Source: an uncultured Hyphomonas sp. (lineage in GTDB: Bacteria > Pseudomonadota > Alphaproteobacteria > Caulobacterales > Hyphomonadaceae). Taken from it: a DNA stretch of 64,000 nt. Below, piece by piece: positions 34,898-45,557 of the stretch. The stretch covers positions 1,984,001-2,048,000 of the forward strand of contig NZ_OY781472.1 of the NCBI RefSeq assembly GCF_963677035.1, given 5' to 3'. Numbering within the stretch: position 1 is the stretch's first letter; the number at the start of each line of letters is the position of its first letter. The position numbers were made by a program, and so were the translations under genes. Below the pieces are notes generated by a model. That model was not told the DNA's origin. It saw only the letters and a list, made by a program, of their open reading frames with translations, and did no database searches.

Positions 34898-37471
34898 TTA
34901 GAACCGTGTCCTCAAAGTCACACCATAAGTCGCGGGATCCTGAATGAATACACCGCGAGCCGTTCCGCGGAGCGGCATGTTGAAGGTCACATTCTTCGTC
35001 TGCTCGTCGGTCACATTGTTCCCCCAGACCTCGAACGTCCAGCGGTCGTCCGCCGTGCTGATTCCGGCACGAAGATTCAACTTGGTGTTCGCGTCCTGGA
35101 AGTCGCCCGGGAGACGGACCCCGGTATCGTTCACGGCCTGGGTTGATGTGCGGCGTTTGGATTCGCTGCGAACCGTACCCGTCATGAAGTAGGGCATGCC
35201 GTTATCGAGCGCGCTCTCCCAGGTGAGGCCAATCAGGCCGACCCATTCCGGTGCATTGGTCAGTTTGAATCCGCAGAGGCGATTGACCGGGTTTGACGGA
35301 TCGAACCCGCCCGGTGCGCAGTCACTCGGGTAATACGCATCGGTATAGGTCAGAGCACCATTGGCGCTGAGATTGTCCGTCAGTTTTGTCTGAACTTCGA
35401 CTTCGACGCCTTTGCTGATGACCTTCGGTACGTTGAATGTCTGGAATTGTGTTCCGGTGAATTCAAGCACCTGGAAGTCTTCCATTTCCTGGTTGAACAC
35501 GGCCAGGTCGAACCGGCCGCGGCCGTCATTGAACGTGCCTTTGAGGCCCACTTCGGTCGCATCGATCTTTTCAGAGTCGAAGCGAGGGTCCGCTCCGCTG
35601 ACAGCCGCTGTCGGGTCGAGGTTGAAGCCGCCAGATTTGAAGCCGTGTGTGAAGCCCGCATAGAAGTTCAGGTTCTCAGTCAGCGAACCGCCGAGTTTCA
35701 CCGTGTATACCAGCTCCTCATCCTCAAACTTGTCGCTGAACGTCCGTGGCAGTGGCAGGAATGCCGAGGCCGGAAGGTCGGCTTCTGTGGCAAACGGGAA
35801 GCAGGTGATTGCCATCGCCGTTGGGGCCAGAGGGGCAACAGTGGCCGGATAGGCCCCGGCCACAATGCCGTTGGCAATGTTTGTACAGGTCGGCGAGGAC
35901 GCCGAAACCTGGTCAAACGACCCGTCTTTCGTTTCTTCCACATAGCGAAGGCCGACGGTCAGGTTCAGCCGATCCGTCAGCTCGAGGACGTTATGAGTGA
36001 AGACGGAGAAAGACTCGCCTTGCTGGTTGAACTTGTTGGTCGCATAGCTGCCGGCAGGGTCGACACCGCCCAGCGCGGCCGGCACATTGCCGCCAAAGCC
36101 GAGACTGACAGCCTGAGCGCCAAGCGCAGGCACCAGCAGGGCCGACACATAGCGGCCATAGTCCCCGCCAAGCGTCATGGTGGCCTGTTCTTCGATGTCC
36201 TCATCCGAATAATAGGTGCCGAGCAGCCAATCGAGCCGGCCATCGAAGGCCTGGCCCTGCAGGCGCAGTTCATGCGTTGTCGTCTTGATGTCGTCATAGG
36301 ATGGCCGGACGCTCGGTGCCGCGAATGGTGCCGTGTTGTCGCCTACGGCGTAGACATCGAGGCTGACATACTCAGAGTGCTGAACGGACTCGGCATGGAA
36401 GTCCCTGTATGAGCCTATGTAGACCAGGTCTGCGAAACCAAGATCCCAGTCGAGCTGGGCAGAGATGCCTTCCTGCTGGAACGGGTTCTGGAATTGCTCG
36501 CCATTTGAGATCCGCCCTTTGAGGGCGCTGGGGCCGGAAGCCGAAACACCGCCATTGGCGGGCAGGCCGACGGCGGCATAAATGCCGGCGTCTCCCAGCG
36601 GGTCACTGATGACAATGGCGTCACAGCACTGTTCATCCGCGTCGGAGTAATCTGCAATTACGCGGAGTTTCGCATTCGGACTGATTTGCCAGAGTGCTTG
36701 CCCGCGCACCATCCAGCGGTCGCGCGTATGGCTCTCCGCACCGGTCGTGCTTTTGACCAAGCCATCACGTTGCCGGTAAGCGCCGGAGAGGCGCACAGCG
36801 AACTTGTCCTTGGCAATTGGCGTGCTGAAGCCACCCTGCACACTTACCAGCCCGAAATTGCCGGCGGTAAGGTTGGCAAAGCCGTCCGTTTCACGAAGGT
36901 TGGGTGCTTTGGTCGTGATGTTCAGTGCACCGGCAGACGTATTGCGGCCAAAGAGGGTGCCCTGCGGACCGCGCAGGACTTCGATCTGTTGCAGGTCGAC
37001 GAGATCACCCAGCGCCACGCCGGGGCGTGACAGGTAAACGCCGTCCAGGAAGACGCCGACCGCGCTTTCCAGGCCGATATTGTTGCCGGTGGTGCCGACG
37101 CCCCGGATCCGCATGGATGTGCCCTGCGATTCCGTCTGCGTCGAGTTCATGTTGAAGCTGGCCGACAGATTGTCGAGTGCACGAAGGTCGGCGACCCCCT
37201 GGCGTTCAATTTCTGTCGGGCTGATGGCGGTCACTGCCAGCGGCACGTCGAGAATGCTTTCCTCGCGGCGCGTCGCAGTCACTTTCACAACGCTGAGACG
37301 TTTGTCTGACTCAGCGGCGGGTTCGGATGCGGCGGGAGGAGCAGCTTCTTGGGTGGTGGCGGGGGTCTGTGCGTTTGCTTCCTGTGCCATCGCCGGTGCC
37401 TGTATCAGGCTCAATACGGCGGCAGAGGCACCTGCCAGCAAGACGCACTTCGGTTGTCGGGTCAGTTTCAA
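34898..37471 (-). CDS. TonB-dependent outer-membrane receptor
   Basis: 857 residues from a TTG start at 37471. That start is chosen because GAGGGGAGGAATTTAAC lies directly before it, nearly identical to the leader of the other receptor; the frame also opens 36 bases upstream at an ATG without such a site. The signal peptide ends APAMAQ; then comes a proline/alanine linker, a TonB-box-like VVKVTATRREESILDVPLAV, a plug (VEVLRGPQGTLFGRNTSAGAL) and a barrel with terminal YGVTLRTRF. Sequence drift from its neighbour shows they are not a recent duplication. Substrate unknown. Confidence 0.92.
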   Translation of the reverse strand: MKLTRQPKCVLLAGASAAVLSLIQAPAMAQEANAQTPATTQEAAPPAASEPAAESDKRLSVVKVTATRREESILDVPLAVTAISPTEIERQGVADLRALDNLSASFNMNSTQTESQGTSMRIRGVGTTGNNIGLESAVGVFLDGVYLSRPGVALGDLVDLQQIEVLRGPQGTLFGRNTSAGALNITTKAPNLRETDGFANLTAGNFGLVSVQGGFSTPIAKDKFAVRLSGAYRQRDGLVKSTTGAESHTRDRWMVRGQALWQISPNAKLRVIADYSDADEQCCDAIVISDPLGDAGIYAAVGLPANGGVSASGPSALKGRISNGEQFQNPFQQEGISAQLDWDLGFADLVYIGSYRDFHAESVQHSEYVSLDVYAVGDNTAPFAAPSVRPSYDDIKTTTHELRLQGQAFDGRLDWLLGTYYSDEDIEEQATMTLGGDYGRYVSALLVPALGAQAVSLGFGGNVPAALGGVDPAGSYATNKFNQQGESFSVFTHNVLELTDRLNLTVGLRYVEETKDGSFDQVSASSPTCTNIANGIVAGAYPATVAPLAPTAMAITCFPFATEADLPASAFLPLPRTFSDKFEDEELVYTVKLGGSLTENLNFYAGFTHGFKSGGFNLDPTAAVSGADPRFDSEKIDATEVGLKGTFNDGRGRFDLAVFNQEMEDFQVLEFTGTQFQTFNVPKVISKGVEVEVQTKLTDNLSANGALTYTDAYYPSDCAPGGFDPSNPVNRLCGFKLTNAPEWVGLIGLTWESALDNGMPYFMTGTVRSESKRRTSTQAVNDTGVRLPGDFQDANTKLNLRAGISTADDRWTFEVWGNNVTDEQTKNVTFNMPLRGTARGVFIQDPATYGVTLRTRF

Positions 37472-37695
37472 GTTAAATTCCTCCCCTCGTCCAATCTGTG
37501 TGGACAAGATTATTGGTTATTGTTTTGAGCGTGTGCTCTTCTGTCGAGAACACTACGATGCCTAGGAAGGAAGCGGCGGCCCTCCATGTCAACCGGCTAC
37601 CCTTGCGTCAATGCCGAACTATTTTTGGTTGCGTGCGCTAAAGTACACAGTTTTCCCGTCTTGGCCGTTCCTGCCCAGGCTGGTAGAGGCGCGCC

Positions 37696-38415
37696 ATGAC
37701 CTCGCAGACCTCACCCTCCGTCACCCGTGCGCTTGTTCTCTTTTCAGGCGGACAGGATTCCACCACATGCCTGGCCTGGGCGCTTGACCGGTTCGATCGT
37801 GTCGAGACGATCGGGTTCGACTACGGCCAGCGGCACGCCGTGGAACTGTCCTGCCGGGAGAAGCTCCGTATCGGCATGGCCAGCCTGAAAGAGGCCTGGG
37901 CATTGCGTCTTGGCGACGATCATATGATCGATGCCACCGTCCTCAAGAGCCTTGGGGAAACGGCCATGACTCATGATGTGGCCATCGAGACGACAGAAGC
38001 CGGGTTGCCGTCCACCTTTGTCCCGGGCCGCAATCTGTTGTTCCTGACGCTCGCCGGCGCGTTGGGCGTTCGCCGCGGCATTGGCGTGCTTGTTGGCGGC
38101 ATGTGCGAGACGGATTATTCCGGCTATCCCGATTGCCGGAACGACACGATCCAGGCCCAGGCCGAAACGCTGCGCCTCGGTCTCGCCAAACCGATGACGA
38201 TCGAAACGCCGCTTATGTATATCGACAAGGCGGCGACCTGGGCGATGGCGCTGGAAATGGGTGGGCAGGGGCTGATCGACCTGATCGTGGAGGATACCCA
38301 CACCTGTTACCTCGGCGACCGCACCCACCGGCACGATTGGGGATATGGTTGCGGCACCTGTCCGGCTTGCGAACTGCGGTCGGCTGGTTGGGACCGCTGG
38401 CAGGCATCGCGATGA
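37696..38415 (+). CDS. queC: 7-cyano-7-deazaguanine synthase
   Basis: Makes preQ0 from 7-carboxy-7-deazaguanine with ATP and ammonia. 239 residues with the PP-loop [18 protein letters not shown] at about 15-32, [25 protein letters not shown] and [14 protein letters not shown], and a C-terminal zinc site with cysteines in CYLGD and [10 protein letters not shown]. First gene of queC-queE-queD, the core of queuosine precursor synthesis; folE and the downstream tgt/queF are not in the window. It overlaps queE by ATGA. Confidence 0.97.
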   Translation: MTSQTSPSVTRALVLFSGGQDSTTCLAWALDRFDRVETIGFDYGQRHAVELSCREKLRIGMASLKEAWALRLGDDHMIDATVLKSLGETAMTHDVAIETTEAGLPSTFVPGRNLLFLTLAGALGVRRGIGVLVGGMCETDYSGYPDCRNDTIQAQAETLRLGLAKPMTIETPLMYIDKAATWAMALEMGGQGLIDLIVEDTHTCYLGDRTHRHDWGYGCGTCPACELRSAGWDRWQASR

Positions 38416-39059
38416 CCTATTCGGTCAAGGAAGCTTTCTACACTCTGCAGGGGGAAGGCGCGCAGACCGGACGCGCCGCTGTGTTCCTGCGGTTTGCCGG
38501 CTGCAATCTCTGGAGCGGGCTTGAGCGTGACCGGGCGAAAGCCGTCTGCCAGTTCTGTGACACGGATTTCGTCGGCACCGACGGAGAGAATGGCGGCAAG
38601 TACAAAACCCCGGAAGAAGTCGCCGCGCTGGTTGCCTCGATCTGGAAATCGAATGCAGACACCGCCGGCCGGCCCTATGTTGTCTGCACGGGCGGGGAGC
38701 CGCTGCTGCAACTGGATCCGCCGCTGATCGGCGCGCTTCATGACGAGGGCTTCGAGATCGCGGTGGAAACCAATGGCACGATCGCGGCGCCGGAGGGGCT
38801 CGACTGGATCTGCGTCAGCCCCAAGGCAAATGCGGCGCTCGTCCTGAAAAAGGGCAATGAACTCAAGCTCGTTTACCCACAAAATGAGGCCGAAGCGCAG
38901 CCGGAACGGTTCACGGAACTGGACTTTCAGCACTTTTTCCTGCAACCGAAGGACAATTCCGAGGCGGCCCGCAATGTGCAGGCTGCTGCTGCTTACTGTC
39001 TGAAGAATCCGCAATGGCGACTGAGCTTGCAAACACACAAACTGACCGGGCTGCCCTGA
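38412..39059 (+). CDS. queE: 7-carboxy-7-deazaguanine synthase
   Basis: Radical SAM enzyme converting 6-carboxytetrahydropterin to 7-carboxy-7-deazaguanine. 215 residues. The iron-sulfur cluster motif is the QueE variant C31-x14-C46-x2-C49, with CQFCDTDF at its end. [10 protein letters not shown] binds SAM and [21 protein letters not shown] is a family segment. The ATG at 38412 overlaps the queC stop by four bases, and the gene overlaps queD by 46 bases. Confidence 0.95.
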   Translation: MTYSVKEAFYTLQGEGAQTGRAAVFLRFAGCNLWSGLERDRAKAVCQFCDTDFVGTDGENGGKYKTPEEVAALVASIWKSNADTAGRPYVVCTGGEPLLQLDPPLIGALHDEGFEIAVETNGTIAAPEGLDWICVSPKANAALVLKKGNELKLVYPQNEAEAQPERFTELDFQHFFLQPKDNSEAARNVQAAAAYCLKNPQWRLSLQTHKLTGLP

Positions 39060-39433
39060 GTCCTGAGGGCCGCGTGTTCGAGATCACCAAGGCGGTGCAT
39101 TTCGAAGCGGCGCACTTCATGGGCGGCAAGCCGGAAGGGCATCCTTACCGCAACATGCACGGCCACTCTTTCCGCGTGGAAGCGACCGTCGCCGGTGTCG
39201 TCAAACCGGGGGAGCAGTGGGTCGAGGATTTCGGCCATCTGACCGATTGCCTGAATGCGACAGCCGAAAAGCTGGATCACAGGCTGCTCAACGAAATCGA
39301 CGGCCTCGACGTGCCGACGCTGGAGCGGATCTGCCTCTGGGTCGCTGAGGACCTGCGTGAGGCGCTGCCGGGGCTGAAGCGCGTCGCTCTGGCGCGCCCC
39401 AGCCTCAACGAGCGGTGTGAGCTCGTCCTTTAA
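39014..39433 (+). CDS. queD: 6-carboxytetrahydropterin synthase family protein
   Basis: 139 residues of the PTPS/QueD fold. Zinc ligands are H34 (HFEAAHFMGG), H49 and H51 (MHGHSF), with the downstream W-VEDFGHL and KLDHRLLNEI motifs and E near the C-terminus (SLNERCEL). In Escherichia coli QueD the loop before HGH holds the catalytic cysteine (GHKCGRLHGH); here it reads GHPYRNMHGH, with tyrosine in its place. The operon position still argues for the queuosine step from dihydroneopterin triphosphate. The start overlaps queE by 46 bases. Confidence 0.9.
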   Translation: MATELANTQTDRAALSPEGRVFEITKAVHFEAAHFMGGKPEGHPYRNMHGHSFRVEATVAGVVKPGEQWVEDFGHLTDCLNATAEKLDHRLLNEIDGLDVPTLERICLWVAEDLREALPGLKRVALARPSLNERCELVL

Positions 39434-39447
39434 AGCCAGCTGGCTTT
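39432..39447. terminator. Palindrome between queD and the next gene
   Basis: AAAGCCAGCTGGCTTT is a perfect 16-base palindrome that covers the stop codons of two convergent genes. A hairpin with no spare loop bases is a weak terminator at best. Confidence 0.4.
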
Positions 39448-39931
39448 AGTTGGACAGGTCACTCTCTTTCAGGTCATCCGCGAAATTCCGGGCAAACCGG
39501 TTCGAGGCCTTGTTGGCATCGTACCAGGTTGAGATGCCGGTCATGCGCAGGTCGTTCTCATACCAGGAATATTCATACTCGCTGGTTTCATTGCCGGCTT
39601 CATCATAGGTCACGGCGGAAAGTTCCATGCCGCCGAGGCTTTTCGAGAGGCCATAGTCCAGCCCGGGCTTGTCGCCGAGCTGTTTGAAAGTCGGCTTGGA
39701 CGGTTTGGCATCGACGATGGTGACATCGATGCGGGCCGTATCCACGCCAGCCTTTTTGAGCTCGCGTGTCAGGTCGTCCTTCACGTCTTTCATGAGGTAC
39801 TCGCCCTCGCGGGTGCCGTAATCATCCTGCAGCTTGGTCTGGAAATCATCCGAAACGGTCACATTGATTTCCGCGGCCATGGCAGCAGGGGCCAGGAGAA
39901 GGGCAAAGGCGGTGATGGGAACAAGTTTCAT
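39446..39931 (-). CDS. Exported protein of unknown function
   Basis: Not recognised. 161 residues with a clear signal peptide (MKLVPITAFALLLAPAAMAA, cleavage after AMA). The mature part begins with a strand INVTVSDDF, has a charged helix LMKDVKDDLTRELKKAGV, a strand RIDVTIVDAK, a loop GLDYGLSKSLGGMELSAV and ends with YDANKASNRFARNFADDLK. It looks like a small periplasmic alpha/beta protein. GGAGG upstream of the ATG at 39931 decides the start; the longer frame adds 21 residues without signal character. Confidence 0.75.
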   Translation of the reverse strand: MKLVPITAFALLLAPAAMAAEINVTVSDDFQTKLQDDYGTREGEYLMKDVKDDLTRELKKAGVDTARIDVTIVDAKPSKPTFKQLGDKPGLDYGLSKSLGGMELSAVTYDEAGNETSEYEYSWYENDLRMTGISTWYDANKASNRFARNFADDLKESDLSN

Positions 39932-40010
39932 TTTCAGAACCTCCATTCGGGTCTTTATTGAACTTACCACCGCCCAGCCTGTTTCCGAAGTCACGCTGAC
40001 GTGAGCTGCG

Positions 40011-40706
40011 TTACATCGTGTCCACGAAGACGATCTCGGCGTCTTCGATACTTTTCAGACGGATCGTCTCGGCGCCGGTGATGGCGGCCCCGTCGCGGGC
40101 CTTCAGCACATGGCCGTTCAGGCTGACAGATCCGGCGGCCAGCACGAGATAGCCATGTCGGCCGGGCGCGACCTCATAGTCCAGCGTATCCCCGGCGCAG
40201 AGCGTTGCGCCCATGACCTTTGCGTCCTGCTTGATCGGCAGGGCATCGCCTTCGCCGTCACCGGCAGCAAACACGGTCCACGTGCCGGAGCGGCTGCCTT
40301 TCGGGAATTCGCGCGTGCCCCAGCCCGGCTGGCCGCCCTGTTCGCGCGGCAGGATCCAGATCTGGAACAGCTGGCAGGTTTCGTCATCGGCATTCCATTC
40401 CGAATGCTGTACGCCGGCCCCGGCGCTCATCACCTGAACATCGCCCGCCTCGGTGCGGCCGGTATTGCCCATCGAGTCCTTGTGGGTGATCGCGCCTTTG
40501 CGGACATAGGTGATGATTTCCATGGACTGGTGACCATGCGGCGGAAAGCCGGTGTGCGGCTGGATCGTGTCGTCGTTCCACACGCGCAGGGCGCCTTCGC
40601 CCATGCGGTGCGGGTCGTGATAGCCGGAAAACGAGAAATGATAGTTCGCGTCCAGCCATTCATTGCGGAAACGGCCGAGGCGGTCGAACGGGCGGAGGTC
40701 AATCAT
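40011..40706 (-). CDS. Pirin family protein (YhhW-like)
   Basis: 231-residue bicupin. The N-terminal cupin has the metal motif FPPHGHQSMEIITYVRKG and GDVQVMSAGAGVQHSEWN, matching the pirin pattern HxH...E...H. The C-terminal cupin is reduced (LDYEVAPGRHGYLVLAAGSV). YhhW and human pirin show quercetinase activity in vitro; the natural role in bacteria is uncertain and often tied to redox stress. It starts with MIDLRPFDRLGRF, the standard family N-terminus. Single gene, on the same strand as the small exported protein but with its own space. Confidence 0.93.
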   Translation of the reverse strand: MIDLRPFDRLGRFRNEWLDANYHFSFSGYHDPHRMGEGALRVWNDDTIQPHTGFPPHGHQSMEIITYVRKGAITHKDSMGNTGRTEAGDVQVMSAGAGVQHSEWNADDETCQLFQIWILPREQGGQPGWGTREFPKGSRSGTWTVFAAGDGEGDALPIKQDAKVMGATLCAGDTLDYEVAPGRHGYLVLAAGSVSLNGHVLKARDGAAITGAETIRLKSIEDAEIVFVDTM

Positions 40707-40835
40707 GGCGGGCTCCTTCAGGTGCCGTATTGCTTGCTTTGCAGCGAATATGACGTGAAGCGCGCGGGGCTGTAGGGTGGGGCGGCAAACAAGACTTATG
40801 CCGCCCCGGAATAAGTGCCCTTTACAGAGGCTGGT

Positions 40836-41021
40836 TTACGAGGGCTTTTGCCCCGTTTCGCCGTCCTCATCGGGCTCGGCGATGGCTTCCAGCTCTTCCA
40901 TACTCAGCTCGTCATACATCTTCTTGGCCTGGCCTTTCAGGTGCCATTTCGGGGCACGGCCCCGGCGTGCAGCAAGCGCAAGTCCGGCGGCCTGTTGTTC
41001 GGGAATCTGTTGTGCAGACAT
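40836..41021 (-). CDS. DUF3008-like small basic protein
   Basis: 61 residues. The pattern QQAAGLALAARRG, LKGQAKKMYDELSMEELEAIAE is that of DUF3008 proteins, which have AxAxxxG, then LKGAS...M..SMSEKELEEFA. The family is found across alphaproteobacteria and has no known function; the small size and charge suggest a nucleic-acid or stress role, which is inference. A GGAGG-like site (CAGGAGGCC on the minus strand) precedes the ATG. Confidence 0.75.
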   Translation of the reverse strand: MSAQQIPEQQAAGLALAARRGRAPKWHLKGQAKKMYDELSMEELEAIAEPDEDGETGQKPS

Positions 41022-41139
41022 ATCGGCCTCCTGTGTTGTTGTGGAATATCAACGCAGAAAGCGCGCCCGTGTTCCATCCAGCACGTGCGGCCGGACTGGC
41101 GGTGGCCATCCGGTGGGGGGAGTTGGTTCTGTGTGGCGC

Positions 41140-41219
41140 ATGCTTCGACTTCGCTCAGCATGAGTCCGGTAAATGTTGCGCCTTTGAGGGATGCTCATCC
41201 TGAGCGAAGTCGAAGGATG
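41140..41219. repeat. Inverted pair of the CTTCGACTTCGCTCAG dispersed repeat
   Basis: GCTTCGACTTCGCTCAGCAT at the left and ATCCTGAGCGAAGTCGAAGG at the right are inverted copies of one 22-base motif, about 30 bases apart. This motif is a familiar intergenic repeat in alphaproteobacteria. It could form a long cruciform. Confidence 0.85.
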
Positions 41220-41242
41220 ACTGACGGCGCACGAAGGCCCAC

Positions 41243-41611
41243 CTAAGGCGGACCCCGCACATGCAACCCATGATCATACCGGACTAAGCCATGACCAGGC
41301 ATGACCATATCGGACTTAGCCGGATCATGACGGACTGGCACGGACGACGCGCGCACGCACACAGGCACATCGCTGCCAAGGGCAGGACGCTCCCATGCCG
41401 CCACACGCGGCGCTTCATATGTGTAGAGATCATCGGGCGGCGGGGCATCGGCCACAAAAACGAGCCGGATGTTGCCAAAACAATCGACCGCCATCAACGC
41501 CTCCCGCCCGGTGCGCGTGTGCCAGCGGGCGACGCGCAGCAGGTTCCACACCAGCCATGGCCAGAACAGCGGCCAGACATGGTTGAAATAGCGTTGGAGG
41601 TCAGGATGCAT
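41243..41611 (-). CDS. Hypothetical protein
   Basis: Not recognised by family name. 122 residues beginning with an aromatic amphipathic segment (YFNHVWPLFWPWLVWNLLRV), then RTGREALMAVDCFGNIRLVFV and a conserved-looking APPPDDLYTYEAPRVAAWERPAL. The aromatic N-terminus may associate with the membrane. The reading frame is clean and has normal codon use, but the gene lies inside a nest of intergenic repeats and its last 25 codons are low complexity, so the 3' part could be extended by repeat decay. Confidence 0.55.
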   Translation of the reverse strand: MHPDLQRYFNHVWPLFWPWLVWNLLRVARWHTRTGREALMAVDCFGNIRLVFVADAPPPDDLYTYEAPRVAAWERPALGSDVPVCVRASSVPVRHDPAKSDMVMPGHGLVRYDHGLHVRGPP

Positions 41612-41665
41612 GGCCGGAAGGATGAACCCGCGCCCTGTCAGACGAATTCAGATCGTCCCCAACTT

Positions 41666-41767
41666 GTCATCCCGGAAAACGCGAAGCGTTTATCCGGGAC
41701 CTTGTTCCTGTAATGCGCACGCCAGCAAGAAGGTCCCGGATATTTGCTTCGCAAATTCCGGGATGAC
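41666..41767. repeat. REP-like hairpin pair H1/H2
   Basis: Two hairpins in inverted orientation. H1 (41671-41698): CCCGGA, inner stem AAACGC/GCGTTT, loop GAA, bulged A, TCCGGG. H2 (41735-41762): CCCGGA, bulged T, inner stem ATTTGC/GCAAAT, loop TTC, TCCGGG. The outer stem is constant while the inner stems differ yet both pair perfectly. GTCAT flanks the unbulged side and GGGACC the bulged side in each, so the unit has a direction. Confidence 0.9.
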
Positions 41768-41817
41768 GCGTTGCGGCTGTGGGATAGATCCCATTGTCTT
41801 CGCCGGGGGCACCCGCA

Positions 41818-41905
41818 GGGTGGGTTAGCCAAAGGCGTAACCCACCGGGCAAGATGCGCGGCAGACCCGGAAGGTGGGTATCGCTCCGCTCAACCCACCC
41901 TACGC
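41818..41905. repeat. GGTGGGT...ACCCACC palindromic repeats
   Basis: Two hairpins: GGTGGGTTAGCC with GGCGTAACCCACC at 41819-41846, and GGTGGGT with ACCCACC at 41873-41899, followed by CTACG. This is a known type of widely dispersed palindromic intergenic repeat. With the two other repeat families nearby it makes 41.1-41.9 kb a repeat nest. Between here and 42038 no other feature is seen. Confidence 0.8.
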
Positions 41906-42037
41906 TTGTCAATTGAAAAGTTGTGGCGCGAGTGGTGGTTGACCCGTTCTTTCCCCTAAGTTGATGCTACAAACGCTAAGAGAGTTGACGAATAAGAGTC
42001 GTAGTGGATTCGCGACCAAAGCGAGAAGGTTTTTGAA

Positions 42038-42949
42038 TTGCTGAATTTCGAACAGTTGCAGGCGTTGAATTATGCGGCAGGTGCCGCAGACTATTCCACG
42101 AAAATCATTCACTACACGTCAGAGGATAACCTGTATCGCATCCTTGAAAGTAACGAACTTTGGTTTGGTCGAATTGATCAGATGAATGATGCGTCCGAGT
42201 ACAGCCATTATTTTAATGTGGTCGAAGAGGTCATCACAAAACTAGTCCCTGGTGTCCCTGCGCCAATGTTGAATCAACTGTTTCAGCAGGTTGATCAACA
42301 GGTGAGAGGAGCTGCGTTTATATCGTCTTGGTGCGAATATTCGGATGAATTTTCCGAAGGAAGCCTACAAATGTGGAGGGCGTACGGGAATTCTGGTGCA
42401 GGAATTGCGGCTGTTGTGGATAGCTCCAGTCTTCAACCATCTGCTTTGACGCCCAACAAATTTGGATTTTTCGTCAATAGTTCCAAAGTGCAATATGTCC
42501 GGACGGATGAAGTTGAATCAATCGCCAATGAGCTGCTTGACAAAATTCGGTCGTCGGGAGTTCTCAGCTCGATTCCAAACTCAGAGGTGATACTTGGCCC
42601 GATGCTAGTGGCCAAAGCTCCAACATCCAAACATCACGCATTTCGAGAAGAAAAAGAAGTTAGATTCTTGGCACTCCCAAACTTTGCCAGGCAAGCTGGA
42701 CGGTTTTTTCCTGAAAACTGTATGCGCGAAGTGAAGCACGACAACAAAACCCGAGCCTTCTTTGCTCTTCCGTTGATCAACTGGGAGCAATTTGAATTCG
42801 ATCTCCGTCTTTCAACGGTTCTCAAGAAGGTCTTGATTGGCCCTCTACGCAACCCAGAAGAGAGGAAGCAGCGAGTAAGGAGAAAACTGGATAGCGTAGG
42901 TCTACAGCATGTAGAAACGGAAATTGTAGATATACCTCTTCGGGAATAA
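42038..42949 (+). CDS. DUF2971 family protein
   Basis: 303 residues. The family pattern is clear: IIHYTSEDNLYRILESNELWFGRIDQMNDASEY at the N-terminus, FISSWCEYSDEFSEGSLQMWRAYGNSGAGIAAVV in the middle and HHAFREEKEVRFLALP later. DUF2971 proteins are scattered in accessory and defence-associated neighbourhoods; the biochemical role is unknown. The DNA is AT-richer than gyrB beside it, which suggests transfer. The start is TTG at 42038 behind GAGAAGG. It ends 13 bases from the gyrB stop. Confidence 0.85.
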   Translation: MLNFEQLQALNYAAGAADYSTKIIHYTSEDNLYRILESNELWFGRIDQMNDASEYSHYFNVVEEVITKLVPGVPAPMLNQLFQQVDQQVRGAAFISSWCEYSDEFSEGSLQMWRAYGNSGAGIAAVVDSSSLQPSALTPNKFGFFVNSSKVQYVRTDEVESIANELLDKIRSSGVLSSIPNSEVILGPMLVAKAPTSKHHAFREEKEVRFLALPNFARQAGRFFPENCMREVKHDNKTRAFFALPLINWEQFEFDLRLSTVLKKVLIGPLRNPEERKQRVRRKLDSVGLQHVETEIVDIPLRE

Positions 42950-42962
42950 CGTTGATTTCCTC

Positions 42963-45443
<2,481 letters not shown>

Positions 45444-45496
45444 TCAGAGGGAACCGAAACGGGGGTTATTTTACAGCTTAATGATGGTGCAAATTA

Positions 45497-45524
45497 CCCC
45501 TGCAAAAACAAGGTGTTGCAGGGG
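45497..45524 (-). terminator. Probable terminator after the DEAD-box helicase gene
   Basis: CCCCTGCAA and TTGCAGGGG form a 9-base stem with a 10-base loop between the helicase stop and the gyrB start; on the minus strand a TAATTT tail follows. Confidence 0.6.
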
Positions 45525-45557
45525 CAAAATCGGGGCGCTGAGGCGGGTCCTCCGGGA

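Noticed and set aside
31688..37471. Recent tandem duplication of TonB receptor genes
   Set aside because: The two proteins differ in length and sequence throughout apart from family motifs; only the ribosome-site leaders are alike.
37472..37695. preQ1 riboswitch upstream of queC
   Set aside because: No compact stem-loop with an A-rich tail and pairing segment close to the ribosome site could be found by eye.
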